NCBI RefSeq assembly: GCF_016908355.1
Contig: NZ_JAFBDT010000001.1
Location: forward strand, 248,001 to 312,000
Source: Fusibacter tunisiensis
GTDB taxonomy: Bacteria > Bacillota > Clostridia > Peptostreptococcales > Acidaminobacteraceae
Reading direction: 5' to 3'
DNA: 64,000 nt
Position numbers and translations under genes: made by a program. The notes below the pieces were generated by a model that was not told the origin of the DNA, made no database searches, and worked only from the letters and a program-made list of their open reading frames with translations. How positions within the stretch are numbered: the stretch's first letter is position 1; every line of letters begins with the position of its first letter. Positions 17,418 through 27,100 of this stretch are shown here, one piece after another.

Positions 17418-17682
17418 ATCTTTTAAGATTTTTTAGCGGAATGTTGGCCACTAGGACCGGCTTACCAGATGAACTGTCTCTTGTTCGTGTTATTTTAATA
17501 TCCAAATCTGCCGTGTCATAATCAACATGTTCAGATATTGACGATAAAATATCTTTTTTTAACAGTTCCAACAATTCTGGAGAACAGTTGGATCTGTCAT
17601 GAACAAGAACGAGTTTCAATCGGTCTTTAGCCACATTTTTACTTGTCTGTTTATTATTTAAGAATCCGAATAAATCGAACAT
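17416..17682 (-). CDS. minE: Cell division topological specificity factor MinE
   Basis: MinE (88 residues) stimulates MinD ATPase and restricts MinC/MinD from mid-cell. It has the conserved AKDRLKLVLVHDRS segment (contact helix) and the beta-rich dimerisation part (DTADLDIKITR). It lies 11 bases after minD. Its presence means a MinE-type oscillating system rather than the DivIVA/MinJ type of Bacillus. Confidence 0.95.
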   Translation of the reverse strand: MFDLFGFLNNKQTSKNVAKDRLKLVLVHDRSNCSPELLELLKKDILSSISEHVDYDTADLDIKITRTRDSSSGKPVLVANIPLKNLKR

Positions 17683-17693
17683 GCAACCTCCTC

Positions 17694-18491
17694 CTATCTG
17701 TTGAATGTGAACGCTCGTTTAAGTTTATCCAAAAAGCTTTCCTGAACATCAAATTCCAAGAAGGCTATCTCTTCTCCCATAATGCGTTTTGCGATATTTT
17801 TAAATGCCATACCTGATATAGAATTTTCTTTAAAAACGGCCGGTTCGCCTCTATTGGTACTCATGACCACTTCTTCATCATCAGGGACAACACCTATAAG
17901 GTCAACTGCAAGAATATCTTCAATGTCTTCAACATTCATCATGTCACCACGTTTTGCCATATCCACTCTTAAACGGTTGACAATTAGTCTTGGATCATGT
18001 AATTCTGCCGCTTCCAAAAGACCGATAATTCGATCGGCGTCTCTTACTGCCGAAATTTCTGGAGTTGTAACGACTATAGCGCGGTCAGCACCTGAGATGG
18101 CATTTTTAAACCCTTGTTCAATACCTGCAGGACAATCCACCAATATATAGTCATGTGTTTTTTTCAAATTTGTAATGAGCTCTTTCATTTGTTCTGGATT
18201 AATTGCATTTTTATCTTTGGTTTGAGCTGCAGGCAGCAAATAAAGATTATCAAATCGTTTGTCTTTAATCAATGCCTGTTTTAAACGACATGCGCCAGTT
18301 ACAACATCAACAATATCGTATACAATTCTGTTTTCTAAGCCAAGGACAATGTCTAGATTTCTAAGTCCAATATCTGCATCAATGACACAAACTCTTTTGC
18401 CTTCCATAGCCAATCCTGCACCAATATTGGCAGTTGTTGTTGTTTTACCAACACCGCCCTTGCCGGACGTAATTACAATTGCTTCACCCAT
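17694..18491 (-). CDS. minD: Septum site-determining ATPase MinD
   Basis: A membrane-associated ParA/MinD ATPase, 265 residues. It has a deviant Walker A motif SGKGGVGKTT at 9-18 and DADIGLRNLD, which follows it. The C-terminal amphipathic membrane-targeting helix is FLDKLKRAF near the end. The start at 18491 has GGAGGGG upstream; the longer frame from 18512 contains that site. It recruits MinC (upstream gene) and MinE (downstream gene). Confidence 0.97.
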   Translation of the reverse strand: MGEAIVITSGKGGVGKTTTTANIGAGLAMEGKRVCVIDADIGLRNLDIVLGLENRIVYDIVDVVTGACRLKQALIKDKRFDNLYLLPAAQTKDKNAINPEQMKELITNLKKTHDYILVDCPAGIEQGFKNAISGADRAIVVTTPEISAVRDADRIIGLLEAAELHDPRLIVNRLRVDMAKRGDMMNVEDIEDILAVDLIGVVPDDEEVVMSTNRGEPAVFKENSISGMAFKNIAKRIMGEEIAFLEFDVQESFLDKLKRAFTFNR

Positions 18492-18519
18492 AGTGTCCCC
18501 TCCATAAGTCACCTTAAAA

Positions 18520-19188
18520 TCAATGACATTTTTCTATTTTTATAAGACCTTCACTTATGAAGGCTCTTTCTGGATAAACTGTGTGTTCTGAATGATCATC
18601 ATTTGGTGGAACAGAAATATACTTTGCAATTCTTATCTGAGTAGGTTTAAGTAAATTAGCCACCACTACTGCAGACTCATCTCCTGAAGAACCCGCGTGT
18701 ACAAATCCCAGTATGCGACCCATAACGACTATGTTTCCTTCTGCAATGATTTCAGCACCTGGATTCACATCTCCAACAACGACAACATGTCCCGCAAAAT
18801 GGACTGATTTTCCAGAACGCATCGTTCCGTATACAAAATGAGTATCCGCTCCAGCTTGTGCAACAACTAGTTTTTCAACAACACTCTCTTTTTCAATTTC
18901 GACCTTGAGTGTTTCAGGTACTTTTTTCACTTCAGAAACAGATTCTTCTAGACTAATGACTTCAATACCCGATTGTGCTTCAATCAGCGCTTCAACCATC
19001 GCTTTTTCACGATAATTAAACGATTTACCAGTTAATCCAATTATTTTTGAGCCTCGATAAAAGTCTGCTTTATCTTTTAACAATTTCTCTAAGAATAAAA
19101 TAATCTCTTCAAAACTTGCATTTGAGTCCACATTAATATAGAGTCCATTGAAAGTTCCTTTAAATTCAGCAGGCCCTTTACGCCCCAT
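18520..19188 (-). CDS. minC: Septum formation inhibitor MinC
   Basis: MinC blocks FtsZ ring assembly away from mid-cell. Residues 1-100 are the FtsZ-interacting N-domain; residues 120-222 are the beta-helical C-domain (GTMRSGKSVHFAGHVVVVGDVNPGAEIIA and GNIVVMGRILGFVHAG), which binds MinD. It is the first gene of minCDE, with its own probable promoter in the 71-base gap after PBP2. Confidence 0.95.
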   Translation of the reverse strand: MGRKGPAEFKGTFNGLYINVDSNASFEEIILFLEKLLKDKADFYRGSKIIGLTGKSFNYREKAMVEALIEAQSGIEVISLEESVSEVKKVPETLKVEIEKESVVEKLVVAQAGADTHFVYGTMRSGKSVHFAGHVVVVGDVNPGAEIIAEGNIVVMGRILGFVHAGSSGDESAVVVANLLKPTQIRIAKYISVPPNDDHSEHTVYPERAFISEGLIKIEKCH

Positions 19189-19227
19189 TTCATCACCACC
19201 TGAATCTTATTATTGCCTAACACATCT

Positions 19228-19256
19228 ATTTTACCGTATTTTTAACGAATCTACAA
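19228..19256 (-). promoter_or_regulatory. Probable promoter of minCDE
   Basis: TTGTAG (19256-19251), a 17-base spacer and TAAAAT (19233-19228), 39 bases before the minC start. Confidence 0.5.
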
Positions 19257-19259
19257 CAG

Positions 19260-22097
19260 TTACTCCCCTGTAGGTGGTTTTAATTTAAAGTACTGAGCAT
19301 AGACATCCCTGGCAATTGCAGCAGAATAAGATCCAGACCCACCTTGAGGGACCAAAATTACAACTGCGATTTCAGGATTATCATAAGGCGCATAGGAAGC
19401 AAACCACGAATAATTATCATAAGGGAGTCTAAATTGATTTAAATCATCATCTGAAATTTCTTCTTCAGAAAGTTCTTTTATAGCAAGTCGCATTGCTGTG
19501 CCCTTATTCAAATAATCCTGCTCCACCAATCTGTTGAATTTTGCTTCAAAAAAATCAGCTTCTGCCTCGTTTGCTGCATTATCTTTTTGCTTCTCCAATT
19601 GACTCATTTCTTCACTGCGCTGCTTAATGATTTCAAGTGTTTTTAATTCCACGTCTTCTAATGTGAGTTTTGGCGCAATAAATTCTAGGTATTCTGTTAA
19701 ATAGGCAACTTCGTCTAACGGTGGAATCAAGCCTTCTTTTTGAGCTGTTCCAGTTTTCCCCGCTATCTCTATCGGAAACTCATTAAAAAAATGCCTTAAA
19801 GAACTTGATTGACTGGTTAACGCCTGTCTCATTCCTTTTTGTATATGAACGAGATAATTTTCCGGATCCATTGAAACCACAGATTGGTTTTTATTTATAA
19901 TCTCATCGCCCACTTGTTTAACCAAAGTCAATTCATTCAGGTACCCTCCATTTGCAATGGTGGATATATACCGTGCAATTTGAACAGGTGTATAAGTGTG
20001 GTCACCTTGTCCAATCGAGAGGTTCATGGTATCACTTTCGTACCATTTCATTAAATTGAAATAATCGTATTTTATAATATCAGCCAGTTGTTCTGTTACA
20101 TAGTAATCTGGATTGCTGCCTACTTCAAATAGTTTATTAATCAATGCCCCTCTAGATGGATTGTCATCAGACCAACTCACAATTTCATCCACCAAATCAT
20201 TTAACTGTTCTTCGTTTTCAGTAATTGATTCAGGAAAGTAATCTTTAGCCAACACCTTAAGTTGACGTTTGAGCAAAGCTTGAATTGTTAATTTTTTTCG
20301 ATCTGGATCCGGCACACCTGTAGCAACTTCACCGATTTCTATACCCGTTTTTTCGCCAAGTCCAAATTGTTTTGAGGATTCTGTCATAATTGTGGGGCCC
20401 ATCTCAAAGTTAAGGGGGCGATTTTTGTAATAATCATAGCCATTTGATATGTTGTAAAAATAATAGTTACACGAAACTTCAAGTGCTTTGTAAAGATCCG
20501 TCAAACCATGTTTGTGACGATGATCGTTCCAGTACCAACACCCAAAAACATGATTTCCCACTTCTATATAGCCATCGGAAAACAACTTCTCAGTAGGATC
20601 TAATCCTTGTTCCAGTGCTGCATAAGCTGTCGCCATTTTATAGACGGAGCCTGGTTGAACCACCATCATGGAAGCAATATTATATAGTGGTCTTGCCGCT
20701 AGAGGGTTTCTTTTATTTACTGGGTTTAAAGCATTCCAATCAGATTGGCTTATTCCCTGCGAAAACAAGTTGACGTCATAGGCCGGATAACTAGCCATAG
20801 CCAGAACTTCGCCCGTTTTAACATCGACAACTACCCCTGCACCTGTTTCAGCATTTGGGTAAGCATCAAACTGAAAATCGCCCCATGGATTTTCATAAAG
20901 TTCGCCATTTCTAATCTTAGAAAGAACTGTATCCAAACTGTTCTCAAGAGCTTTTTGCAAATCATAATCTATAGACAATATCAAATCATCACCAGATTTC
21001 GACGCCTTAATGTCTAAACCGTAGGCTGTTTCATCCACCTCTGAAACATACTTCCCATAAACATCTACTTCAATATACTTGTATCCATTTTCACCATGCA
21101 AATCTTTTTCATAGACGCCTTCAATTCCAGTTTTCCCAATAATTTGATTTTTTGAATAGCCCAGATCATTTACATAGGTCTCAATTTCTGTTTCTGTTGC
21201 AATAGGTCCCATATAACCCAAAATGTGAGCTGCAGTACTTTTCTCAGGATAAGTTCTCACAGTTGTATATCCCACAGATAAGCCTACATAATCATACCCT
21301 TTTTCTTGAACCAAAATAGCGGTTTGTTCAGATATTGATGGCGCAACAACAATGGGCTCATAACTTAAATACCCTTGTGATTTAATGGCATGTCTAAAAA
21401 TGAGTATTTTATAGGCATCTTCATCAGAATAAGATTTTGAAATATGGAACTCTGAACGTGATCTGATTTTTTTAAAAGCTTCCTCTGCGGATATGTCAAT
21501 CGGCAATCCATACATATCCAAAAAGTTTTTCTTATAAATTTCTTCTAAAAACATCATTCTAGAGGTGGAAATTGGCAAATATTTGCCTTGATTGTACAGA
21601 ATTCGATACGCTTCATAGTTACTCAATTCATCATCTAAATAGTTGGCTGCACGGATGTCGTTAAACACTTCCTCAGCTGTCCAAGTTTCGTTATAACCAT
21701 TGTTACTCAACCAACTTTTTATATTTCTATCAAATGTATAGTGATATGCGCCATCCACAATTTGAATTGGAAAATCAATATGCGTTTCATTTTGAGTTTC
21801 TAAAAAATCAATGATTGAAATTGTAATTTCTGAAAATTCATTTGATGGTATAACCCCACTGTTTAATTCAAGGGTAAATCCAACAGAATTTGTTGCAAGT
21901 AATTTCCCGTTTCGGTCATAGATTTCACCACGTTTTGACAAGGTTTCGACTTTTTTGATGCGATTATTAATAGACCTTTCGTAGTAAGCATCGCCTTCTA
22001 CAATTGTAAGTTGGTGTAAACTCCATCCCAAAAAAACAAAAACTGCAAACAGAACGATTACAATATGATTTTTTTTATTCAGAATAAATTTAAGCAT
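19260..22097 (-). CDS. mrdA: Penicillin-binding protein 2 (elongasome transpeptidase), long form
   Basis: A class B PBP that crosslinks peptidoglycan with RodA/MreBCD. It has a membrane anchor (about 10-30), a dimerisation domain (RGEIYDRNGKLLATN) and the transpeptidase motifs S484-V-Y-K487, S542-C-N544 and K781-T-G783. At 945 residues it is much longer than E. coli PBP2 (633). Extra helical material lies in the pedestal (about 120-235), between the SxN motif and NLSIGQGD (about 595-690), and right after KTGTAQ (about 787-895, charged), before SWFASYAPYD. It overlaps mreD by 8 bases. Confidence 0.94.
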   Translation of the reverse strand: MLKFILNKKNHIVIVLFAVFVFLGWSLHQLTIVEGDAYYERSINNRIKKVETLSKRGEIYDRNGKLLATNSVGFTLELNSGVIPSNEFSEITISIIDFLETQNETHIDFPIQIVDGAYHYTFDRNIKSWLSNNGYNETWTAEEVFNDIRAANYLDDELSNYEAYRILYNQGKYLPISTSRMMFLEEIYKKNFLDMYGLPIDISAEEAFKKIRSRSEFHISKSYSDEDAYKILIFRHAIKSQGYLSYEPIVVAPSISEQTAILVQEKGYDYVGLSVGYTTVRTYPEKSTAAHILGYMGPIATETEIETYVNDLGYSKNQIIGKTGIEGVYEKDLHGENGYKYIEVDVYGKYVSEVDETAYGLDIKASKSGDDLILSIDYDLQKALENSLDTVLSKIRNGELYENPWGDFQFDAYPNAETGAGVVVDVKTGEVLAMASYPAYDVNLFSQGISQSDWNALNPVNKRNPLAARPLYNIASMMVVQPGSVYKMATAYAALEQGLDPTEKLFSDGYIEVGNHVFGCWYWNDHRHKHGLTDLYKALEVSCNYYFYNISNGYDYYKNRPLNFEMGPTIMTESSKQFGLGEKTGIEIGEVATGVPDPDRKKLTIQALLKRQLKVLAKDYFPESITENEEQLNDLVDEIVSWSDDNPSRGALINKLFEVGSNPDYYVTEQLADIIKYDYFNLMKWYESDTMNLSIGQGDHTYTPVQIARYISTIANGGYLNELTLVKQVGDEIINKNQSVVSMDPENYLVHIQKGMRQALTSQSSSLRHFFNEFPIEIAGKTGTAQKEGLIPPLDEVAYLTEYLEFIAPKLTLEDVELKTLEIIKQRSEEMSQLEKQKDNAANEAEADFFEAKFNRLVEQDYLNKGTAMRLAIKELSEEEISDDDLNQFRLPYDNYSWFASYAPYDNPEIAVVILVPQGGSGSYSAAIARDVYAQYFKLKPPTGE

Positions 22098-22587
22098 TAT
22101 AATCCCCTAATTTATAGCCATTAATTTTTTTAAATGCAAATGCATAAACAAATAATGCAATCAAACTGTTTAAAACAACTTCAGTTATAATTTTGACATA
22201 CAACATTTCAAGCGGAACTGTGGCCTGAAAGAAAAACGTAATCAGATAAAAAACAAAATGATACATCACGGTTGATAAAATCACTAAAAATATAGGTGTA
22301 ACATAATTTCCAACAAAAAGAACATGGATTAATCGAGCCGCTACAAATACAATTATCAAATAAGTGAATACGTTGGCACCAATCATGCGCCCCAAAAAAA
22401 CATCTTGGAGAAAACCATAGACCAGAACATACACATAGGCATGTTTTTCAGAAACAAGCGCCATAATGACAATAGAGAAAATGATGCAAAGATTAGCCAT
22501 TGCATCATTGATTCGCACTATTTGTAAAAGCGAACTGGACAGTATAAAGTTTAAAATTCCAAGTAATACAACACTCCGATATTTCAT
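22090..22587 (-). CDS. mreD: Rod shape-determining protein MreD
   Basis: A 165-residue polytopic membrane protein (five or six segments) with the MreD signature GFLQDVFLGRMIGANVF. It links MreB/MreC to the PBP2-RodA synthase. ATG 22587 is preferred: GGAG lies 8 bases upstream and its first base is the last base of the mreC stop. Confidence 0.9.
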   Translation of the reverse strand: MKYRSVVLLGILNFILSSSLLQIVRINDAMANLCIIFSIVIMALVSEKHAYVYVLVYGFLQDVFLGRMIGANVFTYLIIVFVAARLIHVLFVGNYVTPIFLVILSTVMYHFVFYLITFFFQATVPLEMLYVKIITEVVLNSLIALFVYAFAFKKINGYKLGDYNA

Positions 22588-23465
22588 CAATTTTGCTCCA
22601 GTTTCATATCATAATTAAAAAGTTCTGAATGATTTTGCTTCAATTCCCGAGTAAAAGGAATTACCATGACCTTATCAATTTTTCTGAAATCTACAGATGG
22701 TTTTACTTTTATACGTTTTAACAGTTGATCGCGATCGTCTAAAACTTCATAAATCTGTCCAATTAAAATTCCTTTTGGATAAAGTCCCAAACCGGAAGTC
22801 ACAATGTATTCGTCAACAAATACCTCCGCCTTTGGATCAAACAGTTCACCAATTAATTCGTAATTGGTTGTACCGTTTAATGTACCCACATAGTCATTAT
22901 TAACACGCATCATTTCAAAACCAACAGAAGATTTATGATCAACAATGGAAATGACTTTTGACCACTTTTCGCCGACTTCGTAAATCTGTCCTACCAAACC
23001 TTTTCCATTTATAACGGTACTGTTCTTAGTTATGCCATGGTCAGCGCCCACATCAATGGTAAACATGTTATACCAATTGCCAATATCTTTACCAATTACA
23101 TTTCCAGTTACAATACGATTTGTTGATTCAGTATCTACATATTTAAGTGCAGATTTCAACTGCTTTAGTTCAGCCAATTCTTTTTGAGTCATCGTTAGAG
23201 AAACCACTTGCTCTTTCAAATACTCGTTTTCTTCAGATAGGGTTTCGTTAAGGTCCTTATAGTTTAGAACATTGATAATTGGTTCTGTCTGATTGTCAAT
23301 AAAGTTTCCAAACTGAGTTAAAACCTTCTGTATAGGCGTCAGAACAGAACCGAGTTTACTCTCGATAAAGGTTATACGTTCTCGGCCACCAAATGAAAGA
23401 ATCATAAGAATAACCAATGTAAATCCTGCTATGAAAATTGTGAGTTTTTTTAGGCGTTCATTCAT
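22587..23465 (-). CDS. mreC: Rod shape-determining protein MreC
   Basis: A 292-residue bitopic protein: membrane segment at about 7-25, a coiled coil (about 65-105, rich in E, L and K) and the extracytoplasmic beta domain (VIGKDIGNWYNMFTIDVGADHGI and VINGKGLVGQIYEVG). It scaffolds the elongasome. It stands between mreB and mreD, as usual. Confidence 0.95.
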   Translation of the reverse strand: MNERLKKLTIFIAGFTLVILMILSFGGRERITFIESKLGSVLTPIQKVLTQFGNFIDNQTEPIINVLNYKDLNETLSEENEYLKEQVVSLTMTQKELAELKQLKSALKYVDTESTNRIVTGNVIGKDIGNWYNMFTIDVGADHGITKNSTVINGKGLVGQIYEVGEKWSKVISIVDHKSSVGFEMMRVNNDYVGTLNGTTNYELIGELFDPKAEVFVDEYIVTSGLGLYPKGILIGQIYEVLDDRDQLLKRIKVKPSVDFRKIDKVMVIPFTRELKQNHSELFNYDMKLEQN

Positions 23466-23497
23466 TTATAACTCCGACATTTTAGTAAATTACTTGA

Positions 23498-24523
23498 TTA
23501 AAAAGCTCTAGATCCTTTGAAAACTTCTTTTAACTCATTAAAACTTTCAACAGCCTTTGCCGTTCCATTTGCAACACAATCTAAAGGATCATCTGCGATT
23601 CTCACTGGCATTCCAGTCTCTTTATGAATTAGTTTATCAAGATCGTGAAGTAATGCGCCACCCCCTGCTAGAACAATTCCCGATTGGTAAATGTCAGATG
23701 ACAATTCAGGTGGGGTCTTTTCTAATGTTGTTTTTATGCCTTCAACGATAGCCTGAATAGGTTCTCTAATGGCTTCATATATCTCACTTGACTTAAGAAC
23801 CAACATATTTGGAAGTCCAGTTACCAAATTCCGGCCTGTAATTTCCATTTGACGTTCCTTTTCAGGAATCATAGTACATGCGATTTCCATTTTTATTCGT
23901 TCTGCCGTCCGCTCACCAATCATTAAACTGTACTTCTTTCGGACGTAACTGATAATGGCTTCATCAAGTTCATCACCTGCGATACGAATAGATTGACTTG
24001 TTACGATGCCACCTAAAGAAATAACGGCTATTTCAGTTGTCCCGCCACCGATATCAACAATCATACTGCCAGTAGGTTCAGTAATTGGAAGATCTGCACC
24101 AATTGCGGCAGCCATTGGTTCCTCAATCAAGAACGCATCTTTTGCACCAGCTGAAAGCGAAGCTTCATAGACAGCTCTTTTTTCAACCTCTGTAATCTGA
24201 GATGGAATCCCAACGACAACTTTTGCACCTGTAAGAAATCCAATATTAGGAACTGCTTTATTGATAAAATACTTAATCATTTTTTGTGTAATGTCAAAAT
24301 CTGCTATTACGCCATCTTTGAGAGGTCTAATCGCTCTAATCTGGCCTGGCGTTTTACCAATCATTTCTTTTGCTTCACGTCCAACAGCGAGTACTTCCCC
24401 TTTATCGTTAATTGCAACAACTGAAGATTCTCTAACAACAATCCCCTTATCCTTAACGCAAACCAAAGTGTTTGATGTCCCTAAATCGATGCCCAGTTGC
24501 TTGTAAAATAGTCCAAATCTCAT
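23498..24523 (-). CDS. mreB: Actin-like rod shape protein MreB
   Basis: The bacterial actin that guides side-wall synthesis, 341 residues. Signatures are [11 protein letters not shown] (phosphate 1), [14 protein letters not shown] (phosphate 2) and [15 protein letters not shown] (adenosine motif). The radC-mreB-mreC-mreD order is classic. The start has AAAGGAAAC upstream. Confidence 0.97.
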   Translation of the reverse strand: MRFGLFYKQLGIDLGTSNTLVCVKDKGIVVRESSVVAINDKGEVLAVGREAKEMIGKTPGQIRAIRPLKDGVIADFDITQKMIKYFINKAVPNIGFLTGAKVVVGIPSQITEVEKRAVYEASLSAGAKDAFLIEEPMAAAIGADLPITEPTGSMIVDIGGGTTEIAVISLGGIVTSQSIRIAGDELDEAIISYVRKKYSLMIGERTAERIKMEIACTMIPEKERQMEITGRNLVTGLPNMLVLKSSEIYEAIREPIQAIVEGIKTTLEKTPPELSSDIYQSGIVLAGGGALLHDLDKLIHKETGMPVRIADDPLDCVANGTAKAVESFNELKEVFKGSRAF

Positions 24524-24576
24524 AATATGTTTCCTTTCATACTTTCAAATAATTTGTTATATATTTCTTTTAAGCT

Positions 24577-25251
24577 TTATAAAAGATTTTCTTCTTTGAA
24601 ACTAAAATAACTGTCTTTGCCAATAATTAAATGGTCGATTAATGGTATCCCAAGTAAAGTCCCTGATTCCTTTAATCTCCTCGTAATGTTTATGTCCTCG
24701 GCACTTGGTTTTACATGGCCAGATGGATGGTTGTGCAATACAAGTATTGAAGCTGCACTTCTTTTCACAGCACGATTATAAACTTCTCTTGGATGGACTA
24801 TAGAAGCATTTAGGCTCCCCATTGAAACCATTTCCCAATTAATAATTTCATTTTTTGTATTTAACAAGACAATTATAAATTTTTCTACTTTTAAATCAGA
24901 TAATTGAGCGCTAAAATACTGATAAATATCCGCTGGACTTGAAACTTTTGTGCGCCTTACAATGCCAGACATTTTTACGCGCTTACCCACTTCAACAGCA
25001 GCTAGAATTTGGCAAGCTTTTGAAGGCCCAATACCCGTAAAACCACTTAATTCTTCTAAGGTTATGTTCGCGAATTCTGAAAAGTCTCCTGAACATGAAT
25101 TAACCAACTCTTGTGCCAGCTGAACTGCCGTTTTATGTTTTGTTCCAGTTCGAATCAATATTGCAAGAAGTTCAGAATTGCTTAACGTTTCTACGCCTAA
25201 AGATATCATTTTTTCTCTTGGCTGTTCACTTTGAGGGATGCCTTTAATCAT
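24577..25251 (-). CDS. radC: RadC-family JAB-domain protein
   Basis: A 224-residue RadC/YsxA protein. An N-terminal helix-hairpin-helix region (ELSGFTGIGPSKACQILAA) precedes the JAB metal-binding motif HNHPSGHVKPSAED, preceded by E148 in FIIVLLNTKNEII and GSLNASIVHPREV. Despite the historical name, a role in DNA repair is unproven. It is part of the maf-radC-mreB chain common in Firmicutes. Confidence 0.93.
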   Translation of the reverse strand: MIKGIPQSEQPREKMISLGVETLSNSELLAILIRTGTKHKTAVQLAQELVNSCSGDFSEFANITLEELSGFTGIGPSKACQILAAVEVGKRVKMSGIVRRTKVSSPADIYQYFSAQLSDLKVEKFIIVLLNTKNEIINWEMVSMGSLNASIVHPREVYNRAVKRSAASILVLHNHPSGHVKPSAEDINITRRLKESGTLLGIPLIDHLIIGKDSYFSFKEENLL

Positions 25252-25263
25252 CGTTTCTCCTAT

Positions 25264-25836
25264 TTAAAGAAGGTCTAAATCGAAATGTTCTTTCAATAAT
25301 AGACTCAGTTTTGAGAGAGGCAAACCCATCACATTGAAATAATCACCGTTAATTTTACGAACTAAAATTGATCCCAAACCCTGTATACCATAAGCACCAG
25401 CCTTATCCATCGGTTCCCCTGTTTTAACATACTGATCAATTAAATCATCCGATAAACTGTTGAAACAAACTTCTGTCCTAACACAGTCGACGATTTTTTT
25501 TGCTGCATTCAGATGTATAAGCGCGATGCCTGTATAAACGTAGTGACTTGTCCCACTCAGCAAACGCAGCATTTGTTTTGCTGAATCAGCAGTTGTAGGT
25601 TTTCCAAGTATAGTATCGTCATATACAATGGTGTCACTTGCAATAACCAGTGCATCTGGATTTTCAAAAGCAATTTCTCGCGCCTTTTGAAACGCCAAGG
25701 CCATAACCGCCTGCACGGGTTCATCCTCTACATTTATTTTTTCTTCAATCGTACTCGGCATAATTTCAAATTCTAGATTAAATTGTCGAAGAAGCTCAAT
25801 TCTTCGTGGAGATTGGGAAGCTAAAATAATTCTCAT
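25264..25836 (-). CDS. maf: Maf-type nucleotide pyrophosphatase
   Basis: A house-cleaning nucleoside triphosphate pyrophosphatase, 190 residues. It has ILASQSPRRIELLRQF at the N-terminus, ALVIASDTIV and GKPTTADSAKQML in the middle, and MDKAGAYGIQGLGSILVRKINGDYFNVMGLP near the end. ATG 25836 overlaps the stop of the small membrane protein gene (ATGA). Confidence 0.95.
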   Translation of the reverse strand: MRIILASQSPRRIELLRQFNLEFEIMPSTIEEKINVEDEPVQAVMALAFQKAREIAFENPDALVIASDTIVYDDTILGKPTTADSAKQMLRLLSGTSHYVYTGIALIHLNAAKKIVDCVRTEVCFNSLSDDLIDQYVKTGEPMDKAGAYGIQGLGSILVRKINGDYFNVMGLPLSKLSLLLKEHFDLDLL

Positions 25837-26081
25837 AGTTTCCAATACACCACAAAAGCTAAGATTAAACCGATAATGCCCGCTAAATTCAAACTCAGTT
25901 TGAGACCAAAAGTTAAGTGTATTATGTTTAGGTCTACAACAAATGGATCAACGCCAATGGATTTTCCATAATTCAATATTGGAAAAGTGTCACCCAGTGC
26001 CGATCCAATTAAGCTTCCAAATATAGCACCAATCAATAAAAGCACTAATAAAATTAAACGATCTCCGTTTTTACCTCTCAT
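25833..26081 (-). CDS. DUF4321 small membrane protein
   Basis: An 82-residue protein with two membrane segments (about 8-28 and 58-80), starting MRGKNGDRLILLVLLLIGAIFGSLIG, a pattern seen in small proteins placed before maf in Clostridia. The start has GAGGAG upstream and the stop overlaps maf. Function unknown; coupling to maf-radC-mreBCD hints at envelope biology. Confidence 0.78.
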   Translation of the reverse strand: MRGKNGDRLILLVLLLIGAIFGSLIGSALGDTFPILNYGKSIGVDPFVVDLNIIHLTFGLKLSLNLAGIIGLILAFVVYWKL

Positions 26082-26208
26082 AGTATCTCCTCAATTATAC
26101 CATATTTTTCCATTTGTAATTCACTTTTTTAACCTACATAATAGTTTAGCATTAAGATGTCTCAAATACAAGTTAAAGAATGGTTGCAGATTACTTTTGT
26201 TAACCGTT

Positions 26209-26241
26209 AAAAAACGGCATCTCCCTTGGAAATGCCGTTTT
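26209..26241 (-). terminator. Terminator of the rnf operon
   Basis: Stem AAAACGGCATTTCC / GAGATGCCGTTTT (minus strand) with a short loop, followed by TTAACGG after a T-run, 21 bases after the rnfB stop. Confidence 0.8.
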
Positions 26242-26262
26242 AGATTCCTATCTATTTTACAA

Positions 26263-27087
26263 TTATGCAGTTTCTACTGTTCTAAGTGTTAAGTCTCCTT
26301 GAATGGCTTTAGTAGGACATTTTTCAACACAAATCATACAATTTGTACATTTATCATAATCGATTTGAGCCAAATTATTAATGACATGAATTGCATCATG
26401 CGGACAATTTCTTTCACAAATACCACATGCAATACAAGCAACATTACAATTTTTCTTTACGTGACCACCCTTATCATAATTGTTACAAGCCACTATTGTA
26501 AGTTGGTCATATGGCACAAGACTAATGACATTCTTAGGACATATTTCTACACATTTATTACAAGCTGTACATTTTTCAGGATCTACTTCTGCAATTCCTT
26601 TTTCATTTATAAAAATAGCATCGAACTGACATACTTCTACGCATGATCCAAGGCCCATACAGCCATACGTACACATTTTAGGCCCACCATTTAGCATATT
26701 AGCAGCCACACAACTTGTAACACCATCATAATCATAACGGTTACCACAATTTTCTTCATGACCTTCACATTTTACACGGGCCACTTGTTTAACACTACTT
26801 CCAGCTTCAGTTCCCATTATCTGTGCAATCTTTTGTGCACAATCAGCACCTCCGACAGGGCATCCATTGACTGGTGCAATGCCCTTCACAACAGCCTGAG
26901 AGAATCCATCACATCCTGGGTATCCACAAGCACCACAGTTGGCACCAGGAACAGCCTCTCTAACAGCTGCTACTCTTGGATCAATTTCAACGGCAAATTT
27001 CTTCGATGCCAAAGCCAAACCAGTACCGAAAAGCAGACCCATAACACCCAGAATGGAAGCTGCCAAAACAATTGTATTTATATCCAT
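26263..27087 (-). CDS. rnfB: Rnf complex subunit RnfB (Fe-S electron entry)
   Basis: The ferredoxin-accepting subunit of the ferredoxin:NAD+ oxidoreductase that pumps Na+ or H+. It has 274 residues: a membrane anchor (about 5-26), the Fes domain CGACGYPGCDGF near residue 55, then ferredoxin-type CxxCxxCxxxC clusters CTACNKCVEIC, CIACGICERNC and CTNCMICVEKC, preceded by a related cysteine-rich segment CMGLGSCVEVC. It is the last gene of rnfCDGEAB. Confidence 0.96.
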   Translation of the reverse strand: MDINTIVLAASILGVMGLLFGTGLALASKKFAVEIDPRVAAVREAVPGANCGACGYPGCDGFSQAVVKGIAPVNGCPVGGADCAQKIAQIMGTEAGSSVKQVARVKCEGHEENCGNRYDYDGVTSCVAANMLNGGPKMCTYGCMGLGSCVEVCQFDAIFINEKGIAEVDPEKCTACNKCVEICPKNVISLVPYDQLTIVACNNYDKGGHVKKNCNVACIACGICERNCPHDAIHVINNLAQIDYDKCTNCMICVEKCPTKAIQGDLTLRTVETA

Positions 27088-27100
27088 TTAGTCCACCTTT

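Noticed and set aside
26094-26099. TATAAT as -10 box of the DUF4321-maf-radC-mreB transcript
   Set aside because: It abuts the ribosome binding site, so the start point would fall inside the SD, and no -35 is present.
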